64,000 bases of DNA from an uncultured Flavobacteriaceae bacterium (GTDB lineage: Bacteria; Bacteroidota; Bacteroidia; Flavobacteriales; Flavobacteriaceae): NCBI GenBank assembly GCA_947497245.1, contig CANMFO010000001.1, positions 1,488,001 through 1,552,000 of the forward strand, read 5' to 3'. The notes below the pieces were generated by a model. The model saw only the letters and a program-made list of their open reading frames with translations, made no database searches and was not told the DNA's origin. The translations under genes were made by a program, and so were the position numbers. Positions 9,185 through 17,901 of this stretch are shown here, one piece after another (positions within the stretch are counted from its first letter, which is position 1; each line of letters starts with the position of its first letter).

Positions 9185-9604
9185 CTTATTCATTCCGTTA
9201 TTTTATCATTGCGGCACCATCTTCGGCCCCATCTTTTCCACAAGGGGGATATTCGATTTGAACAAGTCTTAATGTATAACTTCAAAATGCTGTAAATAGT
9301 ATGCGGCCATAGTACCAAAAACCCCCTCTCAATGCGGTCGTCCGGACCGTGACTGAAATTTCGGGCCCATAACAACGCGTCCCTCACCAAAACAAAAAGC
9401 ACACTCCACATTTGGGAGGTGCAAAACTAACCTAAATAATCAGCTTCCTCCATATGCCCCAAAAAAAAGGGCTATCGCTTTAAAAATGGTCAAAAAGTGG
9501 GGATGAAACGTGCCGATCACGAAATGGCCCATACCCCGCCGTTTCAGATGTGCCGCTCTTTCTAAATACCGGCTTCCATGGTTTTCCAAAAAATGGACCT
9601 TGTC
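9185..9604. other. gene-free gap inside the polysaccharide locus
   Basis: About 420 bases between the ATP-grasp gene and the next leftward glycosyltransferase. Short open frames exist on the minus strand (for example 9190..9411) but have no family resemblance and an unlikely composition. I see no remnant of a known gene and no insertion-sequence end. The stretch probably divides the leftward block into two transcription units. Confidence 0.5.
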
Positions 9605-10636
9605 CTATCTGGAAGGGGCAAAATTTCGGCTTCCGGGTTTTTTTCCCAAAAGAAAGACCATAACAAAACCCTTCAGATAGCCCCATCCGTAACTTATATG
9701 GATAATCGGAAACAATAGGGGCAGTATGAATACCAGCGCTGGTCTTTTTTGTGATAGGGCCAATCGGAAACCCACGAAGAAACAGAGCAAAAAATAGAGG
9801 CCGAGCAAGAGCGACCAGATCAAGGTAAGGTACATCGGTAAAAAAGGAAGCGACAGTGCGGAAAAAAGGTATAGCACGAACAATGGCGGCACAAATTGAC
9901 GGGAGGTTGCCGGTGCCCCCAATTTTTGGTTCACCAGCGGTTTAAAAAGTCCATATTGATAGAACATTTTTGATAGGCTCCGAAGGTTCGCCCGCGCGAA
10001 GTACTTGATCTGCACGTCGGGGATCAAATGGATCTTCCCACCATTTTTGACAATCCGCCCGTTGAACTCGTCATCCTGATTTCGGATCAGGTCCGTATCA
10101 AAAAGTCCAATTTCGTCGAACAGTGATCTTCTGAAACAACCAAAGGGAACGGTATCCACCTCTTTGATCTTCCCGCTACCGATCCTAAAGGAAGAATCCC
10201 CTATGCCCAGAGGGTGCGAGATAGCCAAGGCTATGCCCGTGGGGATCAGCCCCTCATTTGCCGGAAGGGTTATGCAAACGCCCCCTACATTGTCGGATTT
10301 AAGCCGGTCCATTTCCTCCACCAATCTGGTAATATAGTTCTTTGGATAGTTGGAATGCGAGTCCATCCGGACAATAAGCTCCCCTTTGGCCGCGGAAATG
10401 GCGTAGTTCAATGCATAGGGTACGATCCTTTCGGGATTTGGGATCAATTTGACATTGGGGTGGTCGACCATCAATTCTTCGACAACCTTCCTGGTGTCGT
10501 CATCACTTTCCCCATCGGCCACGATGATTTCGACAAACTCGGATGGATAGTCCTGCGCCAGTACGGATTCAAGAGTCCCGGCAATATAGCCCGCTTCATT
10601 TCTCGTTGGAATGATGACCGAAACTTTTTTTTTCAT
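9605..10636 (-). CDS. glycosyltransferase family 2 with C-terminal membrane segments (ExoA-like)
   Basis: A 343-residue GT2 enzyme resembling succinoglycan ExoA-type transferases. The ATG at 10636 gives the normal start KKKVSVIIPTRNEAGYIAG; the open frame extends further upstream without sequence typical of the family. Motifs are IIVADGESDDDT, the acidic RMDSHSNYP site at about residues 95-103, and IRNQDDEFNGRIVKNG, which corresponds to the conserved ED/acceptor region. From about residue 235 there are three hydrophobic stretches (FVLYLFSALSLPFLPMYL and following), so the enzyme is membrane-anchored with a cytosolic active site. It likely extends the lipid-linked glycan. The donor is unknown. 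Confidence 0.9.
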   Translation of the reverse strand: MKKKVSVIIPTRNEAGYIAGTLESVLAQDYPSEFVEIIVADGESDDDTRKVVEELMVDHPNVKLIPNPERIVPYALNYAISAAKGELIVRMDSHSNYPKNYITRLVEEMDRLKSDNVGGVCITLPANEGLIPTGIALAISHPLGIGDSSFRIGSGKIKEVDTVPFGCFRRSLFDEIGLFDTDLIRNQDDEFNGRIVKNGGKIHLIPDVQIKYFARANLRSLSKMFYQYGLFKPLVNQKLGAPATSRQFVPPLFVLYLFSALSLPFLPMYLTLIWSLLLGLYFLLCFFVGFRLALSQKRPALVFILPLLFPIIHISYGWGYLKGFVMVFLLGKKPGSRNFAPSR

Positions 10637-10744
10637 TTTATTTTTTTCAAAATTTCCCTTTGCTGAACAGAGCCCCTGAAACGAATTTATGAAAATGGAA
10701 GACCTTTTCACAGCTTCCAACGGCCAAGGGTCGAAACGCGGCGA

Positions 10745-11551
10745 TTACTTTACTTTGTTTTGTTTCAACCGGTACTTGATGTACTGGAATATGGTCGGAT
10801 GATAGTAAATACCGTTTTCATCAATATTTTGGTTCTTGGCCCTGGGGATTTCATCTATTTGATCCACGGCCTTAAGGGTTCTGGCAATGGTGGAGGCAAT
10901 TTCCACCATACCTCTCCAACTTAAGCTCACATAGGTATCGCCCGATTGTGGGCTTATTTTGCCCTGATGGATCAAATCTCCCGTATCGACTCCCGAATCG
11001 ACCCAGAAAACCGAGAATCCAATATTGTCGAGATCATTTTTGTAAACCGCCCAAAACGGTGAATGCACCCCCCTATAAAACTGGGTAATGCCAGGATGCC
11101 CGCCAATTACCGTTCCCCCAACAATATCGCGCATTTTTTTGCCGACCCAGTAAGGGGTATGTATGACGATCAGATCGGGCTTTTTATTTCTCACCCATCG
11201 AAGGGTTTCCGCGTCCGAATAGGACGCCGTCCTGTGGATCTCCCCCTCCCACCCTTCCAGGGTTTTGTGAATTTTTTCATGATCAAAAATTGCCTTGGAC
11301 AATGCTCCGTCCCTCCGGTGGTTCAGTAGCTTGTACAAAAGCCGTTCTAGAATCTGCAGGAGCACCGTGACGGGGCCCTGTTTTTTTAGCGCTATCCTTA
11401 AAAACTTGAAATTTATCCCTTTCTTCTTCTGATCGGCCATTACCGCGCCTACCACATTGATGTTTTCCCCGATCAGGGTGGCCAGGGTATTTTTGTTTGC
11501 GAGTGACGAACCGATCAGCACTACTACCTTTAAGCCCGGATTAACCTGCAT
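10745..11551 (-). CDS. formyltransferase-fold protein, polysaccharide locus
   Basis: A 268-residue protein with the fold of methionyl-tRNA/GAR formyltransferases. KPDLIVIHTPYWVGKKM is followed by the substrate-loop region GGHPGITQFYRGVHSPFWAV and by FSVFWVDSGVDTGDLI, which carries the conserved Asp. His is kept at about residue 152, but the Asn that normally stands two residues before it is Gly, so ordinary N10-formyl-THF chemistry is in doubt. Related proteins occur in glycan loci and may N-formylate amino sugars. The start chosen is ATG at 11551, which overlaps the deacetylase stop by 11 bases; an in-frame start at 11596 is less likely because it would overlap more. The C-terminus is basic. 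Confidence 0.75.
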   Translation of the reverse strand: MQVNPGLKVVVLIGSSLANKNTLATLIGENINVVGAVMADQKKKGINFKFLRIALKKQGPVTVLLQILERLLYKLLNHRRDGALSKAIFDHEKIHKTLEGWEGEIHRTASYSDAETLRWVRNKKPDLIVIHTPYWVGKKMRDIVGGTVIGGHPGITQFYRGVHSPFWAVYKNDLDNIGFSVFWVDSGVDTGDLIHQGKISPQSGDTYVSLSWRGMVEIASTIARTLKAVDQIDEIPRAKNQNIDENGIYYHPTIFQYIKYRLKQNKVK

Positions 11552-12326
11552 GCGTTCTTCTATTATAAATTCTGGAATACAAGGGATATAGTACAAACTT
11601 GATCGTTTTTTTCATCGCCCTTACCAAGTATTGCTTTCGGATACCCCTAAACTGGCTCAACGCCTCGATCTCGTTATAACTGGTTCCCCGTTTTGGACAA
11701 ACGCGGCCCAAAATAAGGCTATTTCCAATTTTCCGTGGTTTTGTAGTGGGTTCTGAATCGAAAATGACCTCATAGCCACATTGCAGGGCAGCTCGATACG
11801 CGTTCTTATTGGCATCTCCACCAGGAATGGAGCATGTAGTGACGGGACCGTCCAAAAGATCCTCAAGTATCCTTTTGCTCTTGGACCATTCCTCCAACAT
11901 TTCCTCAAAGCTGAGGCTACTGAAGACATTGGGGTGCGAATGGGAATGCGAACCGATGACATGTCCTCTTCGATGCAATTCCAATATTTCATCTTCCCTC
12001 AGGAAATACTTGTCCCCGATGAGCTCGGTAGTAATAAAAAAGTGACCGCGTAAATTATGCCTTTCGAGGTACTCTGCGCTCAACATGGCCGATTTACCGC
12101 CATCGTCAAAGGATATCAACGTAACCCTCTTTTTCCCGTTGAGCTTTCCAAGGTCATTGGTTGTGGTGATCAGGTCGGAATTGCCGACAATGATGTCGAT
12201 ATTTTTTTCAAACTCTTCGACCTTATGCTTATAGGGAAGTGCCTGTTTTCGTTGAAAACCCGTGTTCGCTGGATCGTCGGTCACCTCGTGGTATAGAAAA
12301 GTAAGGACCTGTAGGTTGTTGTTCAT
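11541..12326 (-). CDS. polysaccharide deacetylase (NodB homology domain)
   Basis: A 261-residue carbohydrate esterase family 4-like enzyme that removes N- or O-acetyl groups from a glycan or a lipid-linked sugar. Motif 1 is LISFDDGG with the catalytic base and metal Asp, and motif 2 is GSHSHSHPN with the two metal-binding His residues. Motif 3 appears as CSIPGGDAN, where the usual Arg is replaced, as in the cytosolic or glycan-locus subgroups. No signal peptide is visible, so action on a precursor inside the cell is possible. The ATG at 12326 is preceded by an in-frame GTG. It is the first gene of the leftward block and overlaps the formyltransferase-fold gene by 11 bases; deacetylation followed by another acylation would make sense. 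Confidence 0.87.
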   Translation of the reverse strand: MNNNLQVLTFLYHEVTDDPANTGFQRKQALPYKHKVEEFEKNIDIIVGNSDLITTTNDLGKLNGKKRVTLISFDDGGKSAMLSAEYLERHNLRGHFFITTELIGDKYFLREDEILELHRRGHVIGSHSHSHPNVFSSLSFEEMLEEWSKSKRILEDLLDGPVTTCSIPGGDANKNAYRAALQCGYEVIFDSEPTTKPRKIGNSLILGRVCPKRGTSYNEIEALSQFRGIRKQYLVRAMKKTIKFVLYPLYSRIYNRRTHAG

Positions 12327-12858
12327 CACGCCTTAATTTACTGAATAAAAAAATGTGCCATGCGGAATTCTAGTTGGCCAATGGCAGCATTGCGCCCATT
12401 TCCCCTTGATTTTCTGCTTTTTTCTTCATCCCAATGCAAAGAGGGCCAGTGCGCTGCTTTGGCTTTAGCAGGCCAAAGCTACTACAAATAATAGCTACCC
12501 GTATCAAAAAAACAAAAATATAGACAGCCCGATTAACATATGGGTTAAAATGAATCTTTTTCACAAAAACCCACCAAAATATTAAAGCCGTTTTGTCGTT
12601 ACTTAGTAAGCATAAGGATGTTTTTGTCCTTGTGTCCTTTAATTTAGAAAAAAAGCGGTAAGCAAGGGGCGACCTATCCACCTTACACTGGGAATAGGGA
12701 AGAACAGGCTCAGGTTCGGATCTGGGACTGGACCCGAGCGGGGAAGGCCCGGGAGGTGGTCAAAAATCCCATGAGGGTTTGAACACTATTTGGGCCAATA
12801 CCGGGGATTGTTCGGGTTCTTGAAGGTGCTTTGCCATAAAATTTGTAATCTTTGCCAA
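12327..12858. other. divergent intergenic region of the polysaccharide locus
   Basis: About 530 bases between the leftward block (first gene deacetylase) and the rightward block (first gene GT2). No credible gene is present; the minus frame 12370..12681 lacks any motif. A minus-strand TATTTTTG (12513-12520) matches the -7 box for the leftward block, without a clear -33. On the plus strand AATCTTTG (12847-12854) ends only four bases before the GT2 ATG, which would give an almost leaderless message. The 12.6-12.8 kb part is GC-richer and shows nothing else I recognise. Confidence 0.45.
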
Positions 12859-13701
12859 ATGTATAAAGTTTCAGTCGTTGTCCCCACTTTCAGTCCGGGG
12901 CCCTATCTTTATGAAGGTCTTGATTGTTTGTTGAAACAGACCCTGGAGAAAGCTTTCTTTGAGGTGATCATCGTTCTCAATGGCCCCAGAGAACCGTATT
13001 TCACTGAAATCAAAGAGTATATCGACAAGAACAAATCACTTCATGTCAATTTGATACATATAGAAAAGTTGGGAGTCTCATGGGCCCGGAACAAGGGAAT
13101 TGAAATTGCCAAGGGAGAACAGATCGCCTTTATCGATGACGATGACCTGGTAAGCACGGATTATTTGGAGGCCTTGCTTGAAATAGGGGGACCGGATACG
13201 GTGGCCATTTCCAATCTTCGAACATTTGAAAAAAACGTACTGCAGACCAAGACGGATTACATTTCGAACAACTTCATAAAAAATAAGGACAAAAAGCGGC
13301 ACAGCTTGTTTCAACTAAGAGGTTGTATGTCATCGGTCTGTGCCAAGCTCATTCCAAGACGGGTAATAGGAAATTCCCGTTTCAATACCAATTTCAAAAT
13401 TGGTGAGGACTCCATATTCATAGCTGAGATCTCGAATGGAATTAAAAGTATTTGCCTATCACCTGAGGAAACCCTGTACTATAGGCGAATCAGGGAAGGA
13501 TCGGCAACAAGAAAGACCATTGACCTCGGACAGGAATACAGAAATACGATAAAATCGCTCATTGTTTATATTAAAATCTATTTAAAGGCGCCCGGCAGTT
13601 ACAGTTTTTTGTTTTTTTTGAGCCGTGCACTGGCCATTTTTAAAACCCTTGTTGAAAGGTTTGGCCATTGGTTTAGGCAAAAGACCCGATCCAGGACCTG
13701 A
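12859..13701 (+). CDS. glycosyltransferase family 2
   Basis: A 280-residue GT2 enzyme beginning YKVSVVVPTFSPGPYLYEG, with LLKQTLEKAFFEVIIVLNG, GVSWARNKGIEIAKGEQIAF and the metal site IDDDDLV at about residues 93-99. Conserved GEDSIFIAE near residue 182 corresponds to the catalytic ED region. There is no membrane segment, but the C-terminus is hydrophobic then basic (SYSFLFFLSRALAIF), suggesting peripheral membrane association. The ATG at 12859 fits the family start; the frame extends 23 codons upstream without family character. It leads the rightward block and probably acts on the same lipid-linked glycan. The donor is unknown. Confidence 0.88.
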   Translation: MYKVSVVVPTFSPGPYLYEGLDCLLKQTLEKAFFEVIIVLNGPREPYFTEIKEYIDKNKSLHVNLIHIEKLGVSWARNKGIEIAKGEQIAFIDDDDLVSTDYLEALLEIGGPDTVAISNLRTFEKNVLQTKTDYISNNFIKNKDKKRHSLFQLRGCMSSVCAKLIPRRVIGNSRFNTNFKIGEDSIFIAEISNGIKSICLSPEETLYYRRIREGSATRKTIDLGQEYRNTIKSLIVYIKIYLKAPGSYSFLFFLSRALAIFKTLVERFGHWFRQKTRSRT

Positions 13702-13877
13702 TAGGGTACCGTATAGTTGTATCTAACGATGGGAAAAATGATTTCTGAATTGATTATCGAGCGTACAGCATTCAGTCCCAGGCCACAGAGACCGATATTA
13801 GGATTCTGTCCGTATTGATAATTAAAAAATGGTTTGAAGAAAAGAAGTATGAGTCCAACAACCAGAACCCGGACAAT

Positions 13878-15587
13878 ATGAACAAAATACACCTGGAGAA
13901 CAAAAAAGAGGGCACGACGGAATGGTCCTTGGACAATCCGGCACTGAACAGGGAAATTGAAGGATACGCATCCCACAGCAGTATCCACTGTGGGGAAACG
14001 ATTCATTTATATGTGAACACGGCTTCTCCCGAGTATACCATTACCATATTCAGAATGGGTTGGTACGATGGAAAGGGAGGGAGAAAGATATCCTTGCCGA
14101 TAAAATGCGCGGGGCATGCGCAGAACATTCCCCTTCCTACCGGGGACGCCGGATTCATTGAATGCGATTGGACCGATCCCTATGCCCTCCAAACCGACCC
14201 GCAATGGACAAGTGGGGTCTATGTGGCAAAACTGGAAGAACAGCAAAACGGCTGCCAGAGCTATATTATTTTTGTGGTTCGCGATGATACCCACGTCCCG
14301 GACATCCTGTTCCAGTTACCCGTGACCACCTATCAGGCGTACAACTTTTGGGGCGGTAAATGTCTGTACATCCATGGAAGTGGTTCGAACACCGATTGGG
14401 GAACGGTTTCAGGGGATAGGGCATTCAAGGTTTCCTTTAAAAGGCCCTATGCCAGGAGCAACAATAGTGCCGCTGCATATGGCATGGGTGCTGGGGATTT
14501 CTTTACCAATACCCGGCCCGTAACCACTCACCAGTATCCCATAAGCAGTGCTGGATGGGATTACAACATGCTGCGATGGCTCGAGAAAAACTGCTACGAT
14601 GTTGGTTATATCTCCAGTATGGATACCCACAAAAACCCGGAGGTTCTTACCCGGACCAACATATTTCTATCCAGTGGCCACGACGAGTACTGGTCCCATG
14701 AGATGAGAAACAATGTGAAAAATGCGCGGGACCAAGGCGTAAACCTAATGTTCACATCGTCCAATACCATGTACTGGCAAATCAGGTTTGAACTAAGCGT
14801 TTTGGATAGGGGGAACGAATCTACCATGGTGTGTTACAAAGATTTCGATGCGGATCCCGTAAAGGACCATACCCTTACCGTAAATTTCGAGGAAGTGCCG
14901 GAACAAGGGACCCAGGCATCTTTGATCGGTGTTCAGTACTTTATTGACCCCGTACAGGGCGACATCAAGATCAGCGATCCGGGGCATTGGGTGTTCCGGG
15001 GCAGCAATCTAAAAAAGGGAGACCGGCTGAAGGGCCTTTTGGGCTATGAAATCGATGGTGTGGTCGCGGAATCCCCAAAGAATATAGAGGTACTTGCCAC
15101 TACCCCATGCCAACGTATTGAATTGACAAATCCAGCTTTTGTCCTTAACTATATGATTTCAAGAGCGCGTGAGGTAATGAGCAACCTTGTCCATCGCCGA
15201 CTGGGTATCCCCAAAAAGGCCACAAAAGCGGTCCTTGGGATGCTGGGTCTTGTACTTATCCTATCGCTGGCTTATCTTACCGTACATTTCGGAAAACTAG
15301 TGCCCTTGGTATCGGGCCTAGGGTTTTTATTGATCGCTGTCACCTGGTATCTTAAAATAGTTTGGTGGAGCAGGGCGGTCTCCAATATGACCCTTTATGA
15401 AGCGGAAAGCGGTGCCCGGGTATTTGCCACGGGAAGTATGCAATGGCCATGGGGCCTTGATAACTTTAATGCCCCTATTTTACGACCTTCGCGACTTTCC
15501 AGTGCGGCCGAAGTGATCACAAGGAACGTATTGAAAGAATTTGGAGCAAAAACTGAGGGTGGGAACCCCACCGCAAATAGAGATTAG
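13878..15587 (+). CDS. N,N-dimethylformamidase large-subunit-like protein with internal membrane hairpin
   Basis: A 569-residue protein matching the DMFase large-subunit family: an N-terminal Ig-like part (GYASHSSIHCGETIHLYV, TIFRMGWYDGKGGRKI), then QLPVTTYQAYNFWGGKCLY, LSSGHDEYWSHEMRNNV and the end motif TLYEAESGARVFATGSMQW with NVLKEFG. Between the main domain and that end motif lie two hydrophobic segments (about residues 450-495, GMLGLVLILSLAYL and GLGFLLIAVTWYLKIVWW), so the domain seems tethered to a membrane by an inserted hairpin. The family includes DMF hydrolase, but most members are uncharacterised; here hydrolysis or transfer of a formamide or amide group on a glycan is an inference. 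The ATG at 13878 is preferred over TTG at 13815. Confidence 0.8.
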   Translation: MNKIHLENKKEGTTEWSLDNPALNREIEGYASHSSIHCGETIHLYVNTASPEYTITIFRMGWYDGKGGRKISLPIKCAGHAQNIPLPTGDAGFIECDWTDPYALQTDPQWTSGVYVAKLEEQQNGCQSYIIFVVRDDTHVPDILFQLPVTTYQAYNFWGGKCLYIHGSGSNTDWGTVSGDRAFKVSFKRPYARSNNSAAAYGMGAGDFFTNTRPVTTHQYPISSAGWDYNMLRWLEKNCYDVGYISSMDTHKNPEVLTRTNIFLSSGHDEYWSHEMRNNVKNARDQGVNLMFTSSNTMYWQIRFELSVLDRGNESTMVCYKDFDADPVKDHTLTVNFEEVPEQGTQASLIGVQYFIDPVQGDIKISDPGHWVFRGSNLKKGDRLKGLLGYEIDGVVAESPKNIEVLATTPCQRIELTNPAFVLNYMISRAREVMSNLVHRRLGIPKKATKAVLGMLGLVLILSLAYLTVHFGKLVPLVSGLGFLLIAVTWYLKIVWWSRAVSNMTLYEAESGARVFATGSMQWPWGLDNFNAPILRPSRLSSAAEVITRNVLKEFGAKTEGGNPTANRD

Positions 15588-15696
15588 GCTATGCGGACCA
15601 ATTGAACAACATTGACATCCATGGGAAGTTTCAGCACCAAAATGCACGGCCGTTCTGTTATGTTTCGCCCGGAACAATATCATTGAACCGATTTAT

Positions 15697-17355
15697 ATGG
15701 AAAGAGAAAAATTGAGAATAGGACTGCTTTTAGAGGATTATTTTGTGCCCAGTTGGACCCACAGGATGATTGCCCAGATAGAAGCATCGGAGCATTCCAA
15801 GGTAGTCTTGGTGGTCAAAAAGGAAGTGCCCCAAAAGAAAAAGGAATCTGTTGTCGAAAAAATATGGGGCAATAGGAAAAACCTGCTCTACCTATTGTAT
15901 ACCAAATTTGAGGATCGGTTCTTCAAACAACTTCCAAACGCCTTTGAGCCAAAGGACCTGCGGCCAATTATCAACTGCCCGGTAATAACGGTGACGCCCC
16001 GGAGCACGAGATTTGTGGATACCATTGGTTCCCAGGATCTTGATAAAATCACCCCATTTCAAATTGATGTGTTCGTTAGACTGGGGTCCAGAATCCTGCA
16101 TGGTGGAATCCTCCAAAGCGCCAAATATGGGGTATGGTCATATCATCACGGGGACAACCGGGTAAATCGCGGTGGGCCCCCGGGCACTTGGGAGGTACTG
16201 GCGGGCAGCGACGAAACCGGTGTAATGCTCCAAAGGTTGACGGAAGAGCTCGACGGTGGAATCAAACTATTCGAGTCTTTTTCAGCAACCGATAAATTGA
16301 GCATCAACCGAAGCCGGCATGGGTACTACTGGAAAGCGGCCAGTTTTTTGCCCAGAAAATTGCACCAACTGTTCCAGGACGAAGATGGGTTTTTTCGAAA
16401 TGTGGAGTCGCTCAATTCTGAACCCTATTTTTACGACAACCGACTTTTTCGCGCACCTGGAAATATGGAGATGGTAAAAGGCGTGTTTTCGAACTATTGG
16501 AAGTCCGTAAAAAGGAAGGTACAAAGACTTTTGTATGCCGAGCAATGGATTTTACTGTATGCTTTTGGCGAAGCCGGGAACCCGTCCCGATCGTTCTTCA
16601 AATTCCATCGGATCGTTCCCCCGAAGGATCGTATTTATGCCGATCCCTTCCCTATTACCAAGAACAACAGGCACTACATTTTCTTTGAGGAAATGCTCCA
16701 TGACGAGAACAAGGGAAAAATTGCGGTGATCGAATTGGACGAAAAGGGAAATCACGGCGAACCCCAATTGGTTCTTGAAAAGGATTACCATCTGTCCTAT
16801 CCACTTTTATTCGAGGAAAATGATGTGCTGTACATGATTCCCGAATCCATCGCAGACCGCACGGTCCAGTTGTATAGGAACGTTGAATTTCCGTTGAAAT
16901 GGGAATTGGTAAAAGTGATGTTCGATGATGTGATGATGGTAGACAACACACTTTTTAAGCACAATGGCAAGTATTGGATGTTTGCCAATCGAAGGGACAA
17001 CAAGGAAACTTCCATCCAAGACGAACTTTTTCTTTTCCATACCGATAGCTTTCCAGAAGGGGAATGGAAGCCCCATCCCCAAAACCCCATTGTTTCAGAT
17101 GTAAGGTGCTCCCGACCGGCAGGTAATATTTTCACGCACAACGGAAGAATATACAGACCTGCCCAAAACGGGGGAAAGCACTACGGTTATGGAATGGAAA
17201 TAAGGGAAATCGTGACCTTGACGGAAGAGAGGTACCAAGAGCGGCCAGTGCAGTCCATCAAACCCAATTGGTCGAAGGATCTGGTCGGAACCCATACCTT
17301 AAATTTTCATGGAAGGTTGACCGTTATTGATGGTCTGATCAAAAAGAGACGGTAA
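15697..17355 (+). CDS. formyltransferase-like protein with C-terminal GINT1-N/GH43-like propeller domain
   Basis: A 552-residue two-domain protein. Residues 1-250 follow the formyltransferase fold: RIGLLLEDYFVPSWTHRMI, then YGVWSYHHGDNRVNRGGPPG and MLQRLTEELDGGIKLFES. The His is kept (about residue 150) and so is the Asp in ELDGG, while the usual Asn is Ser. Residues about 285-545 show short WMF, YADPFP and DNTLFKHNGKYWMFANR blades typical of the five-bladed-like domain found at the N-terminus of glucosamine inositolphosphorylceramide transferase and in GH43-like proteins. Such fusions are common in bacterial glycan loci and are often just labelled formyltransferase. No signal peptide is seen. 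Role: probable sugar modification; chemistry unknown. Confidence 0.8.
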   Translation: MEREKLRIGLLLEDYFVPSWTHRMIAQIEASEHSKVVLVVKKEVPQKKKESVVEKIWGNRKNLLYLLYTKFEDRFFKQLPNAFEPKDLRPIINCPVITVTPRSTRFVDTIGSQDLDKITPFQIDVFVRLGSRILHGGILQSAKYGVWSYHHGDNRVNRGGPPGTWEVLAGSDETGVMLQRLTEELDGGIKLFESFSATDKLSINRSRHGYYWKAASFLPRKLHQLFQDEDGFFRNVESLNSEPYFYDNRLFRAPGNMEMVKGVFSNYWKSVKRKVQRLLYAEQWILLYAFGEAGNPSRSFFKFHRIVPPKDRIYADPFPITKNNRHYIFFEEMLHDENKGKIAVIELDEKGNHGEPQLVLEKDYHLSYPLLFEENDVLYMIPESIADRTVQLYRNVEFPLKWELVKVMFDDVMMVDNTLFKHNGKYWMFANRRDNKETSIQDELFLFHTDSFPEGEWKPHPQNPIVSDVRCSRPAGNIFTHNGRIYRPAQNGGKHYGYGMEIREIVTLTEERYQERPVQSIKPNWSKDLVGTHTLNFHGRLTVIDGLIKKRR

Positions 17356-17727
17356 TTTTGCGCGAATATATTGGTATTGTTGTCATGGGACATCTAAAGA
17401 GGTGTTCCGCTCCGTATTTAAATTAAAGGGGGGACCAGGGGTATTAAAGAACGGTTTGGAAAAGGAATTTAAACCCTGCCTTTTGCCCATATATGGTTGG
17501 GTCGGAGCGGCATGTACGCCCTGAAAGTGTGGAATGGGCAAGACCATGTCAATTGGTATTCCAGGGCACCGGTGCACTTTGGGGCGTGGATCTGGCCGTT
17601 GTATTTTTGATCAAATTCATCCCTGTTTACTGAAAAAAGTACTTTTTTTTTGTATTTTGGAATACTCTCCCCATGTTTTTATTTGTTGGACGAATATAGT
17701 AGCCATTTTATCTAGTTTATGAATTGA
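17356..17727. other. gene-free gap
   Basis: About 370 bases after the formyltransferase-like gene. Short open frames show no family resemblance. The composition shifts from GC-rich to strongly AT-rich around 17.63 kb, where promoter-type sequence for the next operon begins. Confidence 0.5.
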
Positions 17728-17761
17728 TTGCTAAAATTTACGATCTAACACATTATATTTG
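17728..17761 (+). promoter_or_regulatory. candidate promoter of the DegT-sugar transferase operon
   Basis: TTG (17728-17730) and TATATTTG (17754-17761), spaced by 23 bases, match the Bacteroidota TTTG/TAnnTTTG pattern within its looser limits. Transcription from here would leave an untranslated leader of about 130 bases before the ATG at 17902, carrying the palindrome described at 17776. Confidence 0.45.
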
Positions 17762-17775
17762 TTGATAGTATGTTA

Positions 17776-17791
17776 TTATTTCGTGAAATAA
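17776..17791. repeat. 16-base palindrome in the DegT leader
   Basis: TTATTTCGTGAAATAA is a perfect inverted repeat (7-base arms, 2-base centre) lying about 15 bases after the candidate -7 box. It could be an operator for a dimeric regulator or a weak RNA hairpin. Confidence 0.5.
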
Positions 17792-17901
17792 CGGTATTGG
17801 AATCGGTTTGTTAAGAGATAGGTACGATCTTGTAATTACCTTGATCAACAACCGACGATAAAAGAATATTAATAGTATTTTGAAGAAACGCCATTTGGTC
17901 T

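Noticed and set aside
12370-12681. 103-codon minus-strand frame in the divergent gap
   Set aside because: Low-complexity, no recognisable family, and it covers the likely promoter region.
13730-13819. Plus-strand mini-ORF (MGKMISELIIER...) between the GT2 and DMFase-like genes
   Set aside because: 29 codons without leader, lipobox or repeat; nothing supports translation. The opposite frame 13599..14006 reads into the GT2 gene and was rejected as a shadow.
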